DNA from: Mucilaginibacter sp. SJ
GTDB taxonomy: Bacteria > Bacteroidota > Bacteroidia > Sphingobacteriales > Sphingobacteriaceae
DNA: 64,000 nucleotides
Assembly: GCF_028993635.1 (NCBI RefSeq)
Contig: NZ_CP118631.1
Location: 2,046,001-2,110,000 of the forward strand
Direction of reading: 5' to 3'
Shown: positions 16,996 through 25,746 of the stretch, piece by piece
Layout of the letters: the number at the start of each line of letters is the position of its first letter
Numbering within the stretch: position 1 is the stretch's first letter
Notes under the pieces: model-generated
Database searches by the model: none
The model's input: the letters and a program-made list of their open reading frames with translations, nothing else
Told to the model about the DNA's origin: nothing
Made by a program: the position numbers and the translations under genes

Positions 16996-18001
16996 TCGGG
17001 CTGCCGTAGCTGATATTTACCTGGAAACGTTTATCTAAAGCACCTAAAGCATCGGCAGTGTTCTTAGTCATGATGATCAGAACATTTTTGTTTGTTTCGT
17101 TATCGGTAAAACGGCCAACAACCTTTGCAAAGGTGGTATGATTGTTCATAGGGTTGGTAATTTTAATGATGGTGCCTATTGGTGCTGTACGGTGCAGCAC
17201 CAATTCCTTTTTAGGATCTAAGCCGGCATCATCCATCCAGGTGGCCACGCCTTTTTCAACTTTCTCGTACAAACCAAAACGGTTAGCTTTACCATGGTCG
17301 CCGGTGGTGTCCTGCTGTGCAGCCACCGAAGTTGAATCGCGCTGCATTACAGGCTGCTTGGCTTCTTCGGGGGGTAAACCAGTACGCACATTAATAACCT
17401 GGTTAGGAGTTACAGAATCAGAACTTAGTTTATTAAGTGCTTTGATATCCTCAACAGATGTATTAAAACGCTTGGCGATAGAAAACAAAGTTTCGCCTGC
17501 TGATACTTTGTATTGCTGCACATTAAGCATGCTTACTTTTTTAACGGTATCGGCAGCAGCCTGTTGTGGTTTGCTTGCAACAGGCTGCGTTACAGGGGCA
17601 GGCGAACTAACCGGAGCCTGTACCTGCGGTTTGTTTTGCTGAACCGGAGCCTGGGTAACCGGTTTTTGTTGTGCAGGTGCAGGATTTGTTGCTGCTTGTT
17701 TTGCAGGTGCAGTTACTGCCGGTTGCGCGGCAGCTTCGCCCGAAAACGGCAATTCGGTAGGTACTTTTACAATACCGCCAATTTTAAGCGGGGCGTTATT
17801 ATTAAACTGTATAATAGCTTTAGGGCTGATGTTGTAGCGACGGCCTATAGAATAGTAATTATCTTTGGGATCAAGTTTGTGAACGATCACTTTTTTGCCG
17901 TTCAGGTTTTCAACACCAATTGAGTCAACAACGGGGTTTGCAAAAAGCGATATGGAGAGTGTGAGTAAGGGAGCGACCAATAATAAAATCTTAAATTTCA
18001 T
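16988..18001 (-). CDS. Secreted protein with two LysM domains and a C-terminal double-psi-barrel-like domain
   Basis: 337 residues: signal peptide (1-21), LysM 1 (~38-82, 'YYSIGRRYNISPKAIIQFN'), a Pro/Ala/Gln-rich linker (~90-155), LysM 2 (~162-207, 'GETLFSIAKRFNTSVEDIKALN'), and a C-terminal region ('LVLHRTAPIGTIIKITN', 'KVVGRF') resembling RlpA/DPBB domains. It likely binds peptidoglycan in the periplasm. No catalytic residues are identifiable. Translationally coupled to udk. Confidence 0.83.
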   Translation of the reverse strand: MKFKILLLVAPLLTLSISLFANPVVDSIGVENLNGKKVIVHKLDPKDNYYSIGRRYNISPKAIIQFNNNAPLKIGGIVKVPTELPFSGEAAAQPAVTAPAKQAATNPAPAQQKPVTQAPVQQNKPQVQAPVSSPAPVTQPVASKPQQAAADTVKKVSMLNVQQYKVSAGETLFSIAKRFNTSVEDIKALNKLSSDSVTPNQVINVRTGLPPEEAKQPVMQRDSTSVAAQQDTTGDHGKANRFGLYEKVEKGVATWMDDAGLDPKKELVLHRTAPIGTIIKITNPMNNHTTFAKVVGRFTDNETNKNVLIIMTKNTADALGALDKRFQVNISYGSPNE

Positions 18002-18023
18002 AATAAATTATAATACAGTAATT

Positions 18024-18788
18024 TTACAAGTTCAACACTATTAAGCCCGATCTGTTTTTTAAATAGATGAGCTGATTATTATGTAGTACAAACGCCTCGG
18101 GCTGCATTTTTTGTATAGCGTTATGTAACAAATCGTGATACAAAAGGGTACCCTCCTCGTTAAATACAAACAAGTGCTGTTCAAGATGCTCCTGCAAAAG
18201 CGTGTGCAAAGATACAATTCTGAATCTATTGTAGCTGATATAATGAACCGCATTTGCATATGCACTGAGCGGTAAATATAAACTATTTACTTCCGCTGCG
18301 GGCAACAGTTCGGGGCTAATGATCTGATTATTCAGCGGTTGATCAGGAACCGGCTCGTATCCTCTTAGTGTATTGCCGGTTTTAACATCAAGTAAAAATA
18401 ATTTCTTTGGTTGTAGCTGGGCATTGTAAACTACAGGGCCATTTACCGACAGATGATCAAAAGCCAAAGTAAAATTGCTCCATAACTCTTTGCCCGACGC
18501 GGCTTCAATTGTTGTGATGCCCTTATGTACCGGCCCTGTGGCCGATTGGTAATTATGCAGCAGCAATATGCCATCATAAGCCGCCTCGATACCAGTAAGC
18601 CAGCGCTCGGGCGTGGTTAAACCTTCAAAATAAACATCGCCGCTCTGCAGGCTCAGGGCCGAAAAACTAACCTGCTTATCGGCATGGTCCCTGATCTCGA
18701 GGAACAACGTTTGGCTGCTTTCGTCAATTTCCATACGCCAAACCGGGGCCTGGTAAGTTTTGCTGATGAAGGGTAAAAGCGAAGTCAT
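18024..18788 (-). CDS. DUF4905-like hypothetical protein
   Basis: About 254 residues from the ATG at 18788; a TTG-initiated extension to 18836 exists but is less likely. The sequence has repeated short beta segments ('TLFLEIRDHADKQV', 'GILLLHNYQ', 'KKLFLLDVKTGNTLRGYE'), suggestive of a beta-propeller-like fold. My match to DUF4905 is from memory and not certain. No signal peptide. Divergent from dps. Confidence 0.6.
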   Translation of the reverse strand: MTSLLPFISKTYQAPVWRMEIDESSQTLFLEIRDHADKQVSFSALSLQSGDVYFEGLTTPERWLTGIEAAYDGILLLHNYQSATGPVHKGITTIEAASGKELWSNFTLAFDHLSVNGPVVYNAQLQPKKLFLLDVKTGNTLRGYEPVPDQPLNNQIISPELLPAAEVNSLYLPLSAYANAVHYISYNRFRIVSLHTLLQEHLEQHLFVFNEEGTLLYHDLLHNAIQKMQPEAFVLHNNQLIYLKNRSGLIVLNL

Positions 18789-18824
18789 AAAGTTGCAAAT
18801 ATGCTCATTAAAATTAAAACTGTT

Positions 18825-18832
18825 TACCTTTG
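18825..18832 (+). promoter_or_regulatory. Candidate -7 box for dps
   Basis: TACCTTTG matches TAnnTTTG, about 53 bases before the dps ATG. No well-spaced -33 TTTG is visible. Confidence 0.4.
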
Positions 18833-18884
18833 CCAAACATTGCCTGCAAAGGCATGTTACACTTAAAACATCACTATTTTATTT

Positions 18885-19364
18885 ATGAATGCTAAAGAAA
18901 TAAGCCTCGAAGAAGTTAAAGTAAAACCGGTAGTTGACCACCTGAACGACCTGCTGGCCAATTACCACATCCACTACCAAAAACTACGCGGCTGCCACTG
19001 GAATGTTAAGGGCACAAGCTTTTTCACCCTGCACCTGAAATTTGAAGAACTGTACACTGCAGCCCTTACCACTATCGATGAGCTTGCCGAAAGGATCCTG
19101 AGCCTTGGCAAACCTCCTATCAGCACGTTTAAAGATTATATTGAATCATCAAGCATTAAAGAGATCCAAACTATTGGTTTAAAAGACACGCTGATGGTAA
19201 AAGCTATTATTGATGACCTGGCTGCGCTGATAAAAATGGAACGCGAAATATTAAACATCACTGCCGATGCCGGCGATGACGGGACTAATGATATGATCAA
19301 CCGCTTCATGCAATTCAACGAAAAAAACACCTGGATGCTGCGTTCATTCGTGAACGAGGACTAA
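18885..19364 (+). CDS. dps: Dps-family DNA-protecting ferritin-like protein
   Basis: 159 residues, usual size of the 12-subunit mini-ferritin that stores iron, consumes peroxide and can bind DNA. The inter-subunit ferroxidase motif is present: 'LRGCHWNVKG', then 'HLKFEELYTAALTTIDELAERI'. The N-terminus has only a few Lys residues, so DNA binding may be weak. A strong terminator follows. Confidence 0.93.
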   Translation: MNAKEISLEEVKVKPVVDHLNDLLANYHIHYQKLRGCHWNVKGTSFFTLHLKFEELYTAALTTIDELAERILSLGKPPISTFKDYIESSSIKEIQTIGLKDTLMVKAIIDDLAALIKMEREILNITADAGDDGTNDMINRFMQFNEKNTWMLRSFVNED

Positions 19365-19387
19365 CCCGCACATAATCCTACTGTAAA

Positions 19388-19425
19388 AAAGCCACATCAG
19401 GGACAATCCGGATGTGGCTTTTTTT
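19388..19425 (+). terminator. Intrinsic terminator of dps
   Basis: 11-base arms (19388-19398 and 19411-19421) with a 12-base loop, then a T-run. Confidence 0.9.
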
Positions 19426-19435
19426 AAAACGGGGG

Positions 19436-19466
19436 TTTACACCGGTTTGCATATTTCGTATATTTG
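19436..19466 (+). promoter_or_regulatory. Candidate promoter of tRNA-Gln
   Basis: TTTA (19436-19439), 19-base spacer, TATATTTG (19459-19466): spacing and -7 match the Bacteroidota consensus. It lies about 47 bases before the mature tRNA. Confidence 0.55.
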
Positions 19467-19512
19467 CACGGAACAAAAGACCATCTCTTTAAACGGCAGA
19501 TGTTCTGTTTAT

Positions 19513-19583
19513 TTTCCTATGGTGTAATGGTAGCACGTCAGATTCTGGCTCTGAAGATTGAGGTTCGAGCCCTTGTAGGAAAA
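19513..19583 (+). tRNA. tRNA-Gln (anticodon CTG)
   Basis: 71 bases fold as a cloverleaf: acceptor TTTCCTA pairs perfectly with TAGGAAA; D stem GTG/CAC; anticodon stem TCAGA/TCTGA around loop TTCTGGC (anticodon CTG); T arm with loop TTCGAGC. The discriminator base is A and CCA is not encoded. Confidence 0.93.
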
Positions 19584-19678
19584 CAAAAGTGCGCTGAAGA
19601 ATATTTGTCTGTGAAATAATGAAAGTACAAAACTGATTTAAAATTCGGACAGTTGCTTGTTCAATTCACGTTAACGCA

Positions 19679-19712
19679 AAAGCCAGCTTATTTAGCTGGC
19701 TTTAATTTTTTT
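19679..19712 (+). terminator. Terminator between tRNA-Gln and hicB
   Basis: Perfect 10-base arms (AAAGCCAGCT / AGCTGGCTTT) with a 5-base loop followed by AA and seven T. It probably ends the tRNA transcript and may act for hicB in the other direction. Confidence 0.8.
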
Positions 19713-19745
19713 AACTGATTGGAGTATGTTAAAGTTTAGGTGTGA

Positions 19746-20138
19746 TTAAAAAAACTCTACTTCGGCCAATTCGCGACCTAACGCGTTTACACCTTGTAAA
19801 ATCTTTCTCGCTTGTTCATCCGAGGGTATCTTGTTCCCATTTATATATTGAGATAATAACCCTCTGTTGATCTTTATTCTGCCTGCCAACTGTGAGGCAT
19901 TGATCACTTTGTAGAACTCGAAGAATTGGGGAATATCATAAACTAATTTTATATCATTTATATCAACTTCCTTCTTGGCCATTTCGGCGGCTAATGCGTT
20001 ATACGCTTCTAATGCATTCTCTTTTAATTCATTCAAGTTCTCCCCGGTGGTTGCAGCTATGCCCCCGCCGTTGATTTCGGCATATGCAGAAAACCCCGTA
20101 TTGGTTTTTTCTACTGTAAACTTGATTGGTTTGCTCAT
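19746..20138 (-). CDS. hicB: HicB-family antitoxin with C-terminal HTH
   Basis: 130 residues: N-terminal HicB fold ('FTVEKTNTGFSAYAEINGGG', ~5-55) that would block the HicA active site, and a C-terminal helix-turn-helix ('ASQLAGRIKINRGLLSQYINGNKIPS', ~80-110) for operator binding. It follows hicA by 63 bases in the toxin-first order usual for hicAB. Likely autorepressor acting at the palindromes upstream of hicA. Confidence 0.88.
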   Translation of the reverse strand: MSKPIKFTVEKTNTGFSAYAEINGGGIAATTGENLNELKENALEAYNALAAEMAKKEVDINDIKLVYDIPQFFEFYKVINASQLAGRIKINRGLLSQYINGNKIPSDEQARKILQGVNALGRELAEVEFF

Positions 20139-20201
20139 TTATTGTTTAACGAAATTGTGTTACTTATTTGATGGTCTATCGCATTGTCACAATAAGCAGG
20201 G

Positions 20202-20387
20202 TTATTTCAACCCTGCTTGTTTTAGTATCTTATTTGCCAATCCAGGGGCAACTTCTTTAGCGCCATGATTGGGGTAAACAATTACCCCTGGCTTAGTTTT
20301 GTGATGCATAATAATGTGACTACCGGTCTGTCGTACCTCGTACCATCCGGCTTGTATAATTCGTCTTAAAAGTTCATTTGATTTCAT
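20202..20387 (-). CDS. hicA: HicA-family mRNA interferase toxin
   Basis: 61 residues, the whole double-stranded-RNA-binding-like fold: 'LLRRIIQAGWYEVRQTGSHIIMHH' includes the catalytic His in 'GSHIIMHH', and the end 'KEVAPGLANKILKQAGL' matches HicA. The toxin is expected to cleave mRNA when not bound by HicB. No key residue is missing. Confidence 0.9.
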   Translation of the reverse strand: MKSNELLRRIIQAGWYEVRQTGSHIIMHHKTKPGVIVYPNHGAKEVAPGLANKILKQAGLK

Positions 20388-20433
20388 TAAGGTTAATTTA
20401 TAAGGCGCAAAACCACCTACGTTATATGTTAAG

Positions 20434-20490
20434 CAAAGGTATCAAATATGATACTTATATCCAAATAGAAAAGTATCTTTTTTGATACCT
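20434..20490 (-). promoter_or_regulatory. hicA promoter with overlapping operator palindromes
   Basis: On the minus strand, TTTG (20462-20465), a 20-base spacer and TACCTTTG (20434-20441) form an excellent Bacteroidota promoter. A palindrome with arms GTATCA/TGATAC (20439-20454) covers the -7 box and spacer. A second GTATC/GATAC palindrome (20473-20488) sits just upstream. AGGTATCAAA at 20438 and TTTGATACCT at 20481 also form an outer inverted repeat, giving four related half-sites. Confidence 0.75.
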
Positions 20491-20771
20491 ACCATCTCTT
20501 ATTATCGGCGATAGTTTTTAGCTTCGTTATCCGGTTCATCTCGTGAGTAAACTTTTGATAGCTGAGGTATACCTCATGATCTCAGATAGTCTGCCTGGCA
20601 AACTGGGTTTCGTTTCATAGATCAAAAACTGAAAGAATCACCTTACTATTACTTTAAGAGTTTTGGCAAGAAAAATCTACATGGCTGAAAAGAGTGTTAG
20701 AAAACTACCTTGCAGAGAGGCTGCAAGAAATACACTTATCGTAATTATCTTTGAAACATTAAATTTGTTAC
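20491..20771. other. Intergenic region upstream of orphan antitoxin
   Basis: No gene seen. TATCTTTG at 20746-20753 is a candidate -7 box for the gene starting at 20772, giving a leader of only about 12 bases. A small 'gaggtatacctc' palindrome lies at 20567-20578. Confidence 0.4.
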
Positions 20772-20987
20772 ATGGTAAGATTAGTAATAGATATTCCAAA
20801 TACTAAAAGTATCCTGGTTAAACAAATACTTAGAGGGCTTGGCATAACTATTCAGCAAGAAAATAAACCGCAACCTTCATCCTATAAAAAGAAAATATCT
20901 CAGGTTTCAATCTGGACGGACGAAGACCTGAAAGCTTTTGACGAGGGCAAAAATGCATTTGAAAATTTCACTCGATCAGAGTCGTAA
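20772..20987 (+). CDS. Orphan antitoxin-like protein (paralogue of the antitoxin at 45979)
   Basis: 71 residues. The N-terminal pattern 'IDIPNTKSILVKQILRGLGITIQQEN' matches the antitoxin at 45979 ('IIVPDNKTRLVKDILKELGVTI'). No toxin follows: the next gene is the convergent SDR, 14 bases away. It is either a solitary antitoxin, the remnant of a toxin-antitoxin pair, or a regulator of a toxin elsewhere. Confidence 0.65.
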   Translation: MVRLVIDIPNTKSILVKQILRGLGITIQQENKPQPSSYKKKISQVSIWTDEDLKAFDEGKNAFENFTRSES

Positions 20988-21001
20988 TGGATTACATTCC
21001 C

Positions 21002-21913
21002 CTACGCCGACCGCGTAGCTTTCTCAATATCATTCCACATTTCATCCGGGATCATTTCAAGCCCGCTGAACTGGCCGGCACCCTGCAGCCACTCGCCGCC
21101 ATCGATGGTAATTACCTCACCGTTAATATACCCTGAAAAATCAGAAACAAGAAAGGCGGCCAGATTTACCAATTCCTGGTGCTCTCCTACCCGTTTCAGG
21201 GGCACCCGGTTTTTAAAATCAAACTTTTGGGCCATATCTCCGGGCAGCAACCTTTCCCATGCACCTTTAGTGGGAAATGGCCCCGGCGCGATGGCATTGG
21301 CGCGGATGCCATGCCTGCCCCACTCCACGGCTAACGATCTGGTCATAGCCAGCACTCCCCCCTTTGCACAGGCCGAAGGCACAACATAAGCTGAGCCTGT
21401 AAAGGCATAGGTGGTTATAATATTCAGGATATTACCCGGCATTTGCTCTTTGATCCAATATTTGCCCAAAGCCAGCGAACAATTGGCCGAACCTTTCAAA
21501 ACAATATCAATTATAGCTGAGAATGCATTGGCCGACAAACGCTCGGTAGGTGAAATAAAATTACCCGCAGCATTATTCAACAGTACGTCAACCTGTCCAA
21601 ATGTTTCAACGGCTTGTTGCAGCATTGCTTCAACCTCCTCATATTTCCGCACATCGCAGGCTATTGGCAATACTTTGCCCCCGGTTTCGGCTTGCATTTG
21701 GGCGGCGGTTTGTTGCAATACATCCAGCTTACGACTGGTAATTACCAGATTAGCGCCCAAATGCAAAAAGTAAGTCCCCATGGCCTTACCTAAACCTGTT
21801 CCGCCGCCGGTCACAATAATGGTTTTACCTTTCAGAGCGTCATCCCTTAACATTCCACCGTTTTTTGCGGGATTAGGGTTTGCAGCATCATTTGAAGTTG
21901 TCGGATCAGTCAT
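21002..21913 (-). CDS. SDR family oxidoreductase, 2,4-dienoyl-CoA reductase-like
   Basis: 303 residues. Rossmann motif 'VTGGGTGLGKAMG' (~34-46), 'NNAAGNFISPTERLS' typical of peroxisomal/mitochondrial-type 2,4-dienoyl-CoA reductases, and 'ACAKGGVLAMTRSLAVEWG' with the catalytic Lys. The usual YxxxK is replaced by a Ser-x-x-x-Lys-like arrangement, as in DECR enzymes. NADPH-dependent removal of double bases from unsaturated acyl-CoAs would suit its place as last gene of the beta-oxidation cluster, 6 bases after the enoyl-CoA isomerase-like gene. Confidence 0.82.
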   Translation of the reverse strand: MTDPTTSNDAANPNPAKNGGMLRDDALKGKTIIVTGGGTGLGKAMGTYFLHLGANLVITSRKLDVLQQTAAQMQAETGGKVLPIACDVRKYEEVEAMLQQAVETFGQVDVLLNNAAGNFISPTERLSANAFSAIIDIVLKGSANCSLALGKYWIKEQMPGNILNIITTYAFTGSAYVVPSACAKGGVLAMTRSLAVEWGRHGIRANAIAPGPFPTKGAWERLLPGDMAQKFDFKNRVPLKRVGEHQELVNLAAFLVSDFSGYINGEVITIDGGEWLQGAGQFSGLEMIPDEMWNDIEKATRSA

Positions 21914-21919
21914 CGTCAG

Positions 21920-22696
21920 TTATTTAACAGCTGTATTTTTTGATTTTAAATTTTGGATCATCATTTGCAGGCCTTGCCTGGTTTCGGGTGCCCACCATTG
22001 CTTCAGCATTTTATTTAGGGGATCTGTTTGATCGGCCTTTAGTTTACCTATCAACTCTTTACGCAAGTTCAGTTTGCTTTCAGTCCAGGTAACAGGGTTT
22101 AGTTTCATGTAAGCGGTCACCTTTTCTATCGCAGCATTCATTAATTTATCCGGTGAAACAGCTTCATCGATAAGCCCGGCTTCCAGTGCTTCGTTTACCT
22201 TAAGCAGCTTACCTTCTATTAAATACTGATAAGCTTTACGCTGACCAAGCCAAAATGCATATAAATTAAAAACACTGTCAGGCACAATAATACCAACCGG
22301 AACTTCATTTAATCCGATGATAAATGCCCCTTCAATCATCACTCGATAATCGCAGCAAATAGCTAATATGCAGCCGCCCGCCGGGCTATGGCCGCTTATA
22401 GCAGCTACCAAAGGTTTCCTGAAAGCGGCTAAAGTATTTTGTAACGCCAAAAAATCCACCCAAAATTGGCGGCTTTGTGCCTCATCATAATCATAAGTCT
22501 CAATCAAGTCTATCCCGGAGGAGAAAAAGCCTTCCTTACCGGTTAAAATAACCCCGCCCACGTTATCATCATGCTCCAGCGTTTTTATACATTCGGCCAG
22601 TTCTTTAACCATTTCATGATTGATGGCGTTCGACCTCCCCCTGTTCAGCGAAATCACTACCAGTTTGCCTTGTATTGTTGTTTGAAATGTATTCAT
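21920..22696 (-). CDS. Crotonase-fold protein, delta3-delta2-enoyl-CoA isomerase-like
   Basis: 258 residues. Oxyanion-hole segments 'GFFSSGIDL' and 'AISGHSPAGGC' place it in the crotonase superfamily. 'GLNEVPVGIIVP' resembles the ECI1/DCI isomerase subfamily, which uses a single Glu here. Such an isomerase moves odd-position double bonds into line for beta-oxidation, complementing the adjacent dienoyl-CoA reductase. Only 3 bases separate it from the acyl-CoA ligase gene. Confidence 0.78.
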   Translation of the reverse strand: MNTFQTTIQGKLVVISLNRGRSNAINHEMVKELAECIKTLEHDDNVGGVILTGKEGFFSSGIDLIETYDYDEAQSRQFWVDFLALQNTLAAFRKPLVAAISGHSPAGGCILAICCDYRVMIEGAFIIGLNEVPVGIIVPDSVFNLYAFWLGQRKAYQYLIEGKLLKVNEALEAGLIDEAVSPDKLMNAAIEKVTAYMKLNPVTWTESKLNLRKELIGKLKADQTDPLNKMLKQWWAPETRQGLQMMIQNLKSKNTAVK

Positions 22697-22699
22697 TGC

Positions 22700-24514
22700 T
22701 TAATTTACAAGTGTTGGATCTTCGCTCACTTCGCAGGGATACATTTTATCTATTTCGGTTTTGTATTTTTCGGTGATCACTTTCCGTTTCATTTTCCCTG
22801 TTGGCGTAAGCTCACCACTATCTATCGACCATTCGTTGGGAAGCAAGGTAATTTTCTTCACCTGTTCAACATGGTTAAATTCGGGGTTGTAGTTATTGAT
22901 AATTGATTGGTATAGCTCAATCACCCTCGCATTTTTAACCAATTCACTATTGGATGAAAAAGTTATGTCATTCTCCTTACACCATGGTTTTAAATGGGTA
23001 TAAGATGGTACAATCAAGGCTGCAACAAATTTCTTTTCCGAACCAACAACCATCATCTGCTCAATAAAATAATTTTCCTTCATCTTATTTTCGATAGGTA
23101 GCGGGGCTACGTATTTACCTCCTGAGGTTTTAAAGATCTCTTTTTTACGATCTGTTATTTTCAGGAACCCATCCTGATCCAGTTCGCCAATATCCCCGGT
23201 GTGGAACCATCCGTCTTCCAACACCTCTGCTGTAAGCTCAGGATTTTTGTAATACCCCCGCATCACATTGGGGCCTTTGCAAAGGATCTCACCGTCGGGT
23301 GCTATTTTAACCTCTACACCGCTCAGCAGGCGCCCCACGGTGCCAAATTTCCTGTCGTTTTTTTGATAGCAGTTAACAGCAATTACCGGCGATGTTTCGG
23401 TAAGCCCATAGCCTTCCATAATAACAATATTGGCGGCAGTAAAAATGCGTTCCAGCTTAATGGGGCAGGCCGAACTGCCTACTACAATGGCGTTTATATT
23501 TCCGCCTATGGCATCTCGCCATTTGCTAAAAACCAGTTTATCGGCTATAGCCAGTTTAATTTTATACCACAAACTGGTGTTATGGATTTCATATGCTTCG
23601 GCCACTCTTACCGACCAGAAAAAGATCTTCCTTTTAATACCGGTTAGTTTTTGGCCCTGCACCATGATTTTTTCAAACACCTTTTCCAGCAAGCGGGGCA
23701 CGGCGGTAAAAAGGGAAGGTTTTACCTCTTTCATATTTGCCCCTATGGTATCCATACTCTCGGCATAGTAAATAGAAAAACCATAGTAGAGATATACATA
23801 TGTACACATTTTTTCAAAAATGTGGTTAAGGGGCAAAAAGCTCAAAACGCGCTTCTCGGTAAGCGGGATCCGGGTCAGGATATCGCCGGATGCCGATGCA
23901 TTGGTCATGATATTTTTATGCGTAAGCATCACTCCTTTAGGCCTACCGGTAGTGCCCGAAGTATAAATAATGGTTGCAACGTCTTCTTCGGTAATCTGAT
24001 TGGTTATATGCTGTATTTGCTGCTGATAACCATCTTTCAGGGGTTTAAGCAATGTACCCCAATGATTGCAGCCATCTGCATCATCAAAAGTAAAAACGGC
24101 TTTTAATGATGGGATATTTAGATGAACCTCATTAACCTTATCGCACAGATCTTTACTGCTTACAAATACATATTTAACTTCGGCTTCATTCAGGATCTGT
24201 TCAATTTCTTTAGTGCCGGTATTAGGATACAGCGGCACCAGTATAGCGCCTGTTTGCTGCACGGCCAGGTCGGTTATGATCCATTCGGGCCGGCCGTTGC
24301 TTATCAGTCCTATTTTGTCGCGGCCTTCGGTAGTGCCGTCACCAGCCGAAACGCCCAGATCAAGCAGGGCCACAGATAACTGGCAGATCATTGTATGCGC
24401 TTCTTCGGTGCTATATGATCTCCAGGAACCATTCTCCTTCGCATTCAAAAGATCCACCTTAGGCTCCTTGGCCTGGGTAATCATGCAATCAAACAATCTT
24501 GTCGCCTTTTCCAT
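22700..24514 (-). CDS. Long-chain fatty acid-CoA ligase
   Basis: 604 residues, AMP-forming acyl-CoA synthetase that activates fatty acids at the inner membrane. P-loop 'TIIYTSGTTGRPKGVMLTHKN' near residue 185, 'EGYGLTETSPVIAVN', 'GWFHTGDIGELDQDGFLKITDRKKEIFKTSGGKY' with the C-terminal catalytic region. Length and 'PLYPNTGTKEIEQIL' are like the AMP-dependent long-chain synthetases (FAA1/FadD15 type). Part of the beta-oxidation run. Confidence 0.92.
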   Translation of the reverse strand: MEKATRLFDCMITQAKEPKVDLLNAKENGSWRSYSTEEAHTMICQLSVALLDLGVSAGDGTTEGRDKIGLISNGRPEWIITDLAVQQTGAILVPLYPNTGTKEIEQILNEAEVKYVFVSSKDLCDKVNEVHLNIPSLKAVFTFDDADGCNHWGTLLKPLKDGYQQQIQHITNQITEEDVATIIYTSGTTGRPKGVMLTHKNIMTNASASGDILTRIPLTEKRVLSFLPLNHIFEKMCTYVYLYYGFSIYYAESMDTIGANMKEVKPSLFTAVPRLLEKVFEKIMVQGQKLTGIKRKIFFWSVRVAEAYEIHNTSLWYKIKLAIADKLVFSKWRDAIGGNINAIVVGSSACPIKLERIFTAANIVIMEGYGLTETSPVIAVNCYQKNDRKFGTVGRLLSGVEVKIAPDGEILCKGPNVMRGYYKNPELTAEVLEDGWFHTGDIGELDQDGFLKITDRKKEIFKTSGGKYVAPLPIENKMKENYFIEQMMVVGSEKKFVAALIVPSYTHLKPWCKENDITFSSNSELVKNARVIELYQSIINNYNPEFNHVEQVKKITLLPNEWSIDSGELTPTGKMKRKVITEKYKTEIDKMYPCEVSEDPTLVN

Positions 24515-24544
24515 GCTTGCAATGGTTTAGATAAAGGTAAATTC

Positions 24545-25720
24545 CTATAACAGTTCAAATACACCTGCTGCCCCCTGCCCGGTGCCTACACACATGGTAA
24601 CCATGCCATACTTTTTTTCCCGCCTTTTCAATTCGTTAAAAAGCTGAACAGAAAGCTTGGCACCGGTGCAGCCAAGCGGATGCCCCAGTGATATCGCCCC
24701 GCCATTTACATTTACAATTTCGGGGTTAAGCTCCAGCCCCTTTATTATCGCCAGTGATTGTGAAGCAAAAGCCTCATTCAATTCAATCAGCTCAATGTCC
24801 TGCTGCTTCATCCCGGCCATTTTCAACACTTTGGGAATCGCCACCAGCGGGCCTATGCCCATGATCCGGGGCGGCACACCGGCAACGGCATAATTAACAA
24901 GCCGGGCTATGGGTTTAAGGTTGTTCTGTTTCATAAAGCGTTCGCTAACCACCATGACAAAGGCCGCCCCATCACTTGTTTGCGACGAATTGCCGGCAGT
25001 TACCACACCCTTTGCATCAAATACCGGTTTAAGCTTGGCCAACGCATCAATTGAGGTATCGCTGCGCGGACCTTCATCCATATCTACCTTAAACTCTCTT
25101 TTCGCTTTTTTGCCGCTCTCATCTACATAGGTTTCCACAATGTTTACCGGAGCAATCTCATCTTTAAACTTACCGTCCTTAATGGCATTGATAGCTTTTT
25201 GATGCGAGTTATAAGCAAACTGGTCCTGCTCTTCGCGGCCGATATGGTATTCTTTAGCAACAGCTTCGGCAGTGAGCCCCATACCCCAGTAGTAATCAGG
25301 ATGGGCAAGGGCAATATCTGCATTGGGTACAATGCGCCAGCCCCCCATCGGGATCAGGCTCATACTTTCCACACCGCCCGCAATAATACAATCGGCAATA
25401 CCGCTGTGTATTTTTGCCGATGCTATGGCAATTGTTTCCAGCCCCGACGAACAATAACGGTTCACCGTCATGCCGGGTACCTTGTCGGTATCAAGCGCCA
25501 TTAACGAGATCAGCCGGCCTACATTCAATCCTTGTTCGGCTTCGGGTGTAGCATTGCCCACAATTACATCATCAATCTGCTCTTTATCAACATTTGGCAC
25601 CGATGCCAGCAGATGCCTGATCACATCTGCCGCAAGCGTATCCGGACGGGTAAACCTAAACCCGCCCCGGGTAGCTTTTCCAACAGCGCTGCGGCTGGCT
25701 GCCACTATATATGCGTTCAT
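24545..25720 (-). CDS. fadA: Acetyl-CoA C-acyltransferase (3-ketoacyl-CoA thiolase)
   Basis: 391 residues. Nucleophilic Cys in 'VNRYCSSGLETIA' (~Cys89), 'ELNEAFASQSLA' and 'NVNGGAISLGHPLGCTGA' with catalytic His, and 'MCVGTGQGAAGVFELL' with second Cys at the C-terminus. Releases acetyl-CoA in the last step of each beta-oxidation cycle. 26 bases after fadN, as in many FadN-FadA operons. Confidence 0.94.
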   Translation of the reverse strand: MNAYIVAASRSAVGKATRGGFRFTRPDTLAADVIRHLLASVPNVDKEQIDDVIVGNATPEAEQGLNVGRLISLMALDTDKVPGMTVNRYCSSGLETIAIASAKIHSGIADCIIAGGVESMSLIPMGGWRIVPNADIALAHPDYYWGMGLTAEAVAKEYHIGREEQDQFAYNSHQKAINAIKDGKFKDEIAPVNIVETYVDESGKKAKREFKVDMDEGPRSDTSIDALAKLKPVFDAKGVVTAGNSSQTSDGAAFVMVVSERFMKQNNLKPIARLVNYAVAGVPPRIMGIGPLVAIPKVLKMAGMKQQDIELIELNEAFASQSLAIIKGLELNPEIVNVNGGAISLGHPLGCTGAKLSVQLFNELKRREKKYGMVTMCVGTGQGAAGVFELL

Positions 25721-25746
25721 TTTATTGAGATTTATACTTAAAAAAT

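Noticed and set aside
19513..20987. Integrated island with att sites at tRNA-Gln
   Set aside because: The hicAB/orphan antitoxin islet is next to the tRNA, but no duplicated tRNA 3' end or integrase gene was found.
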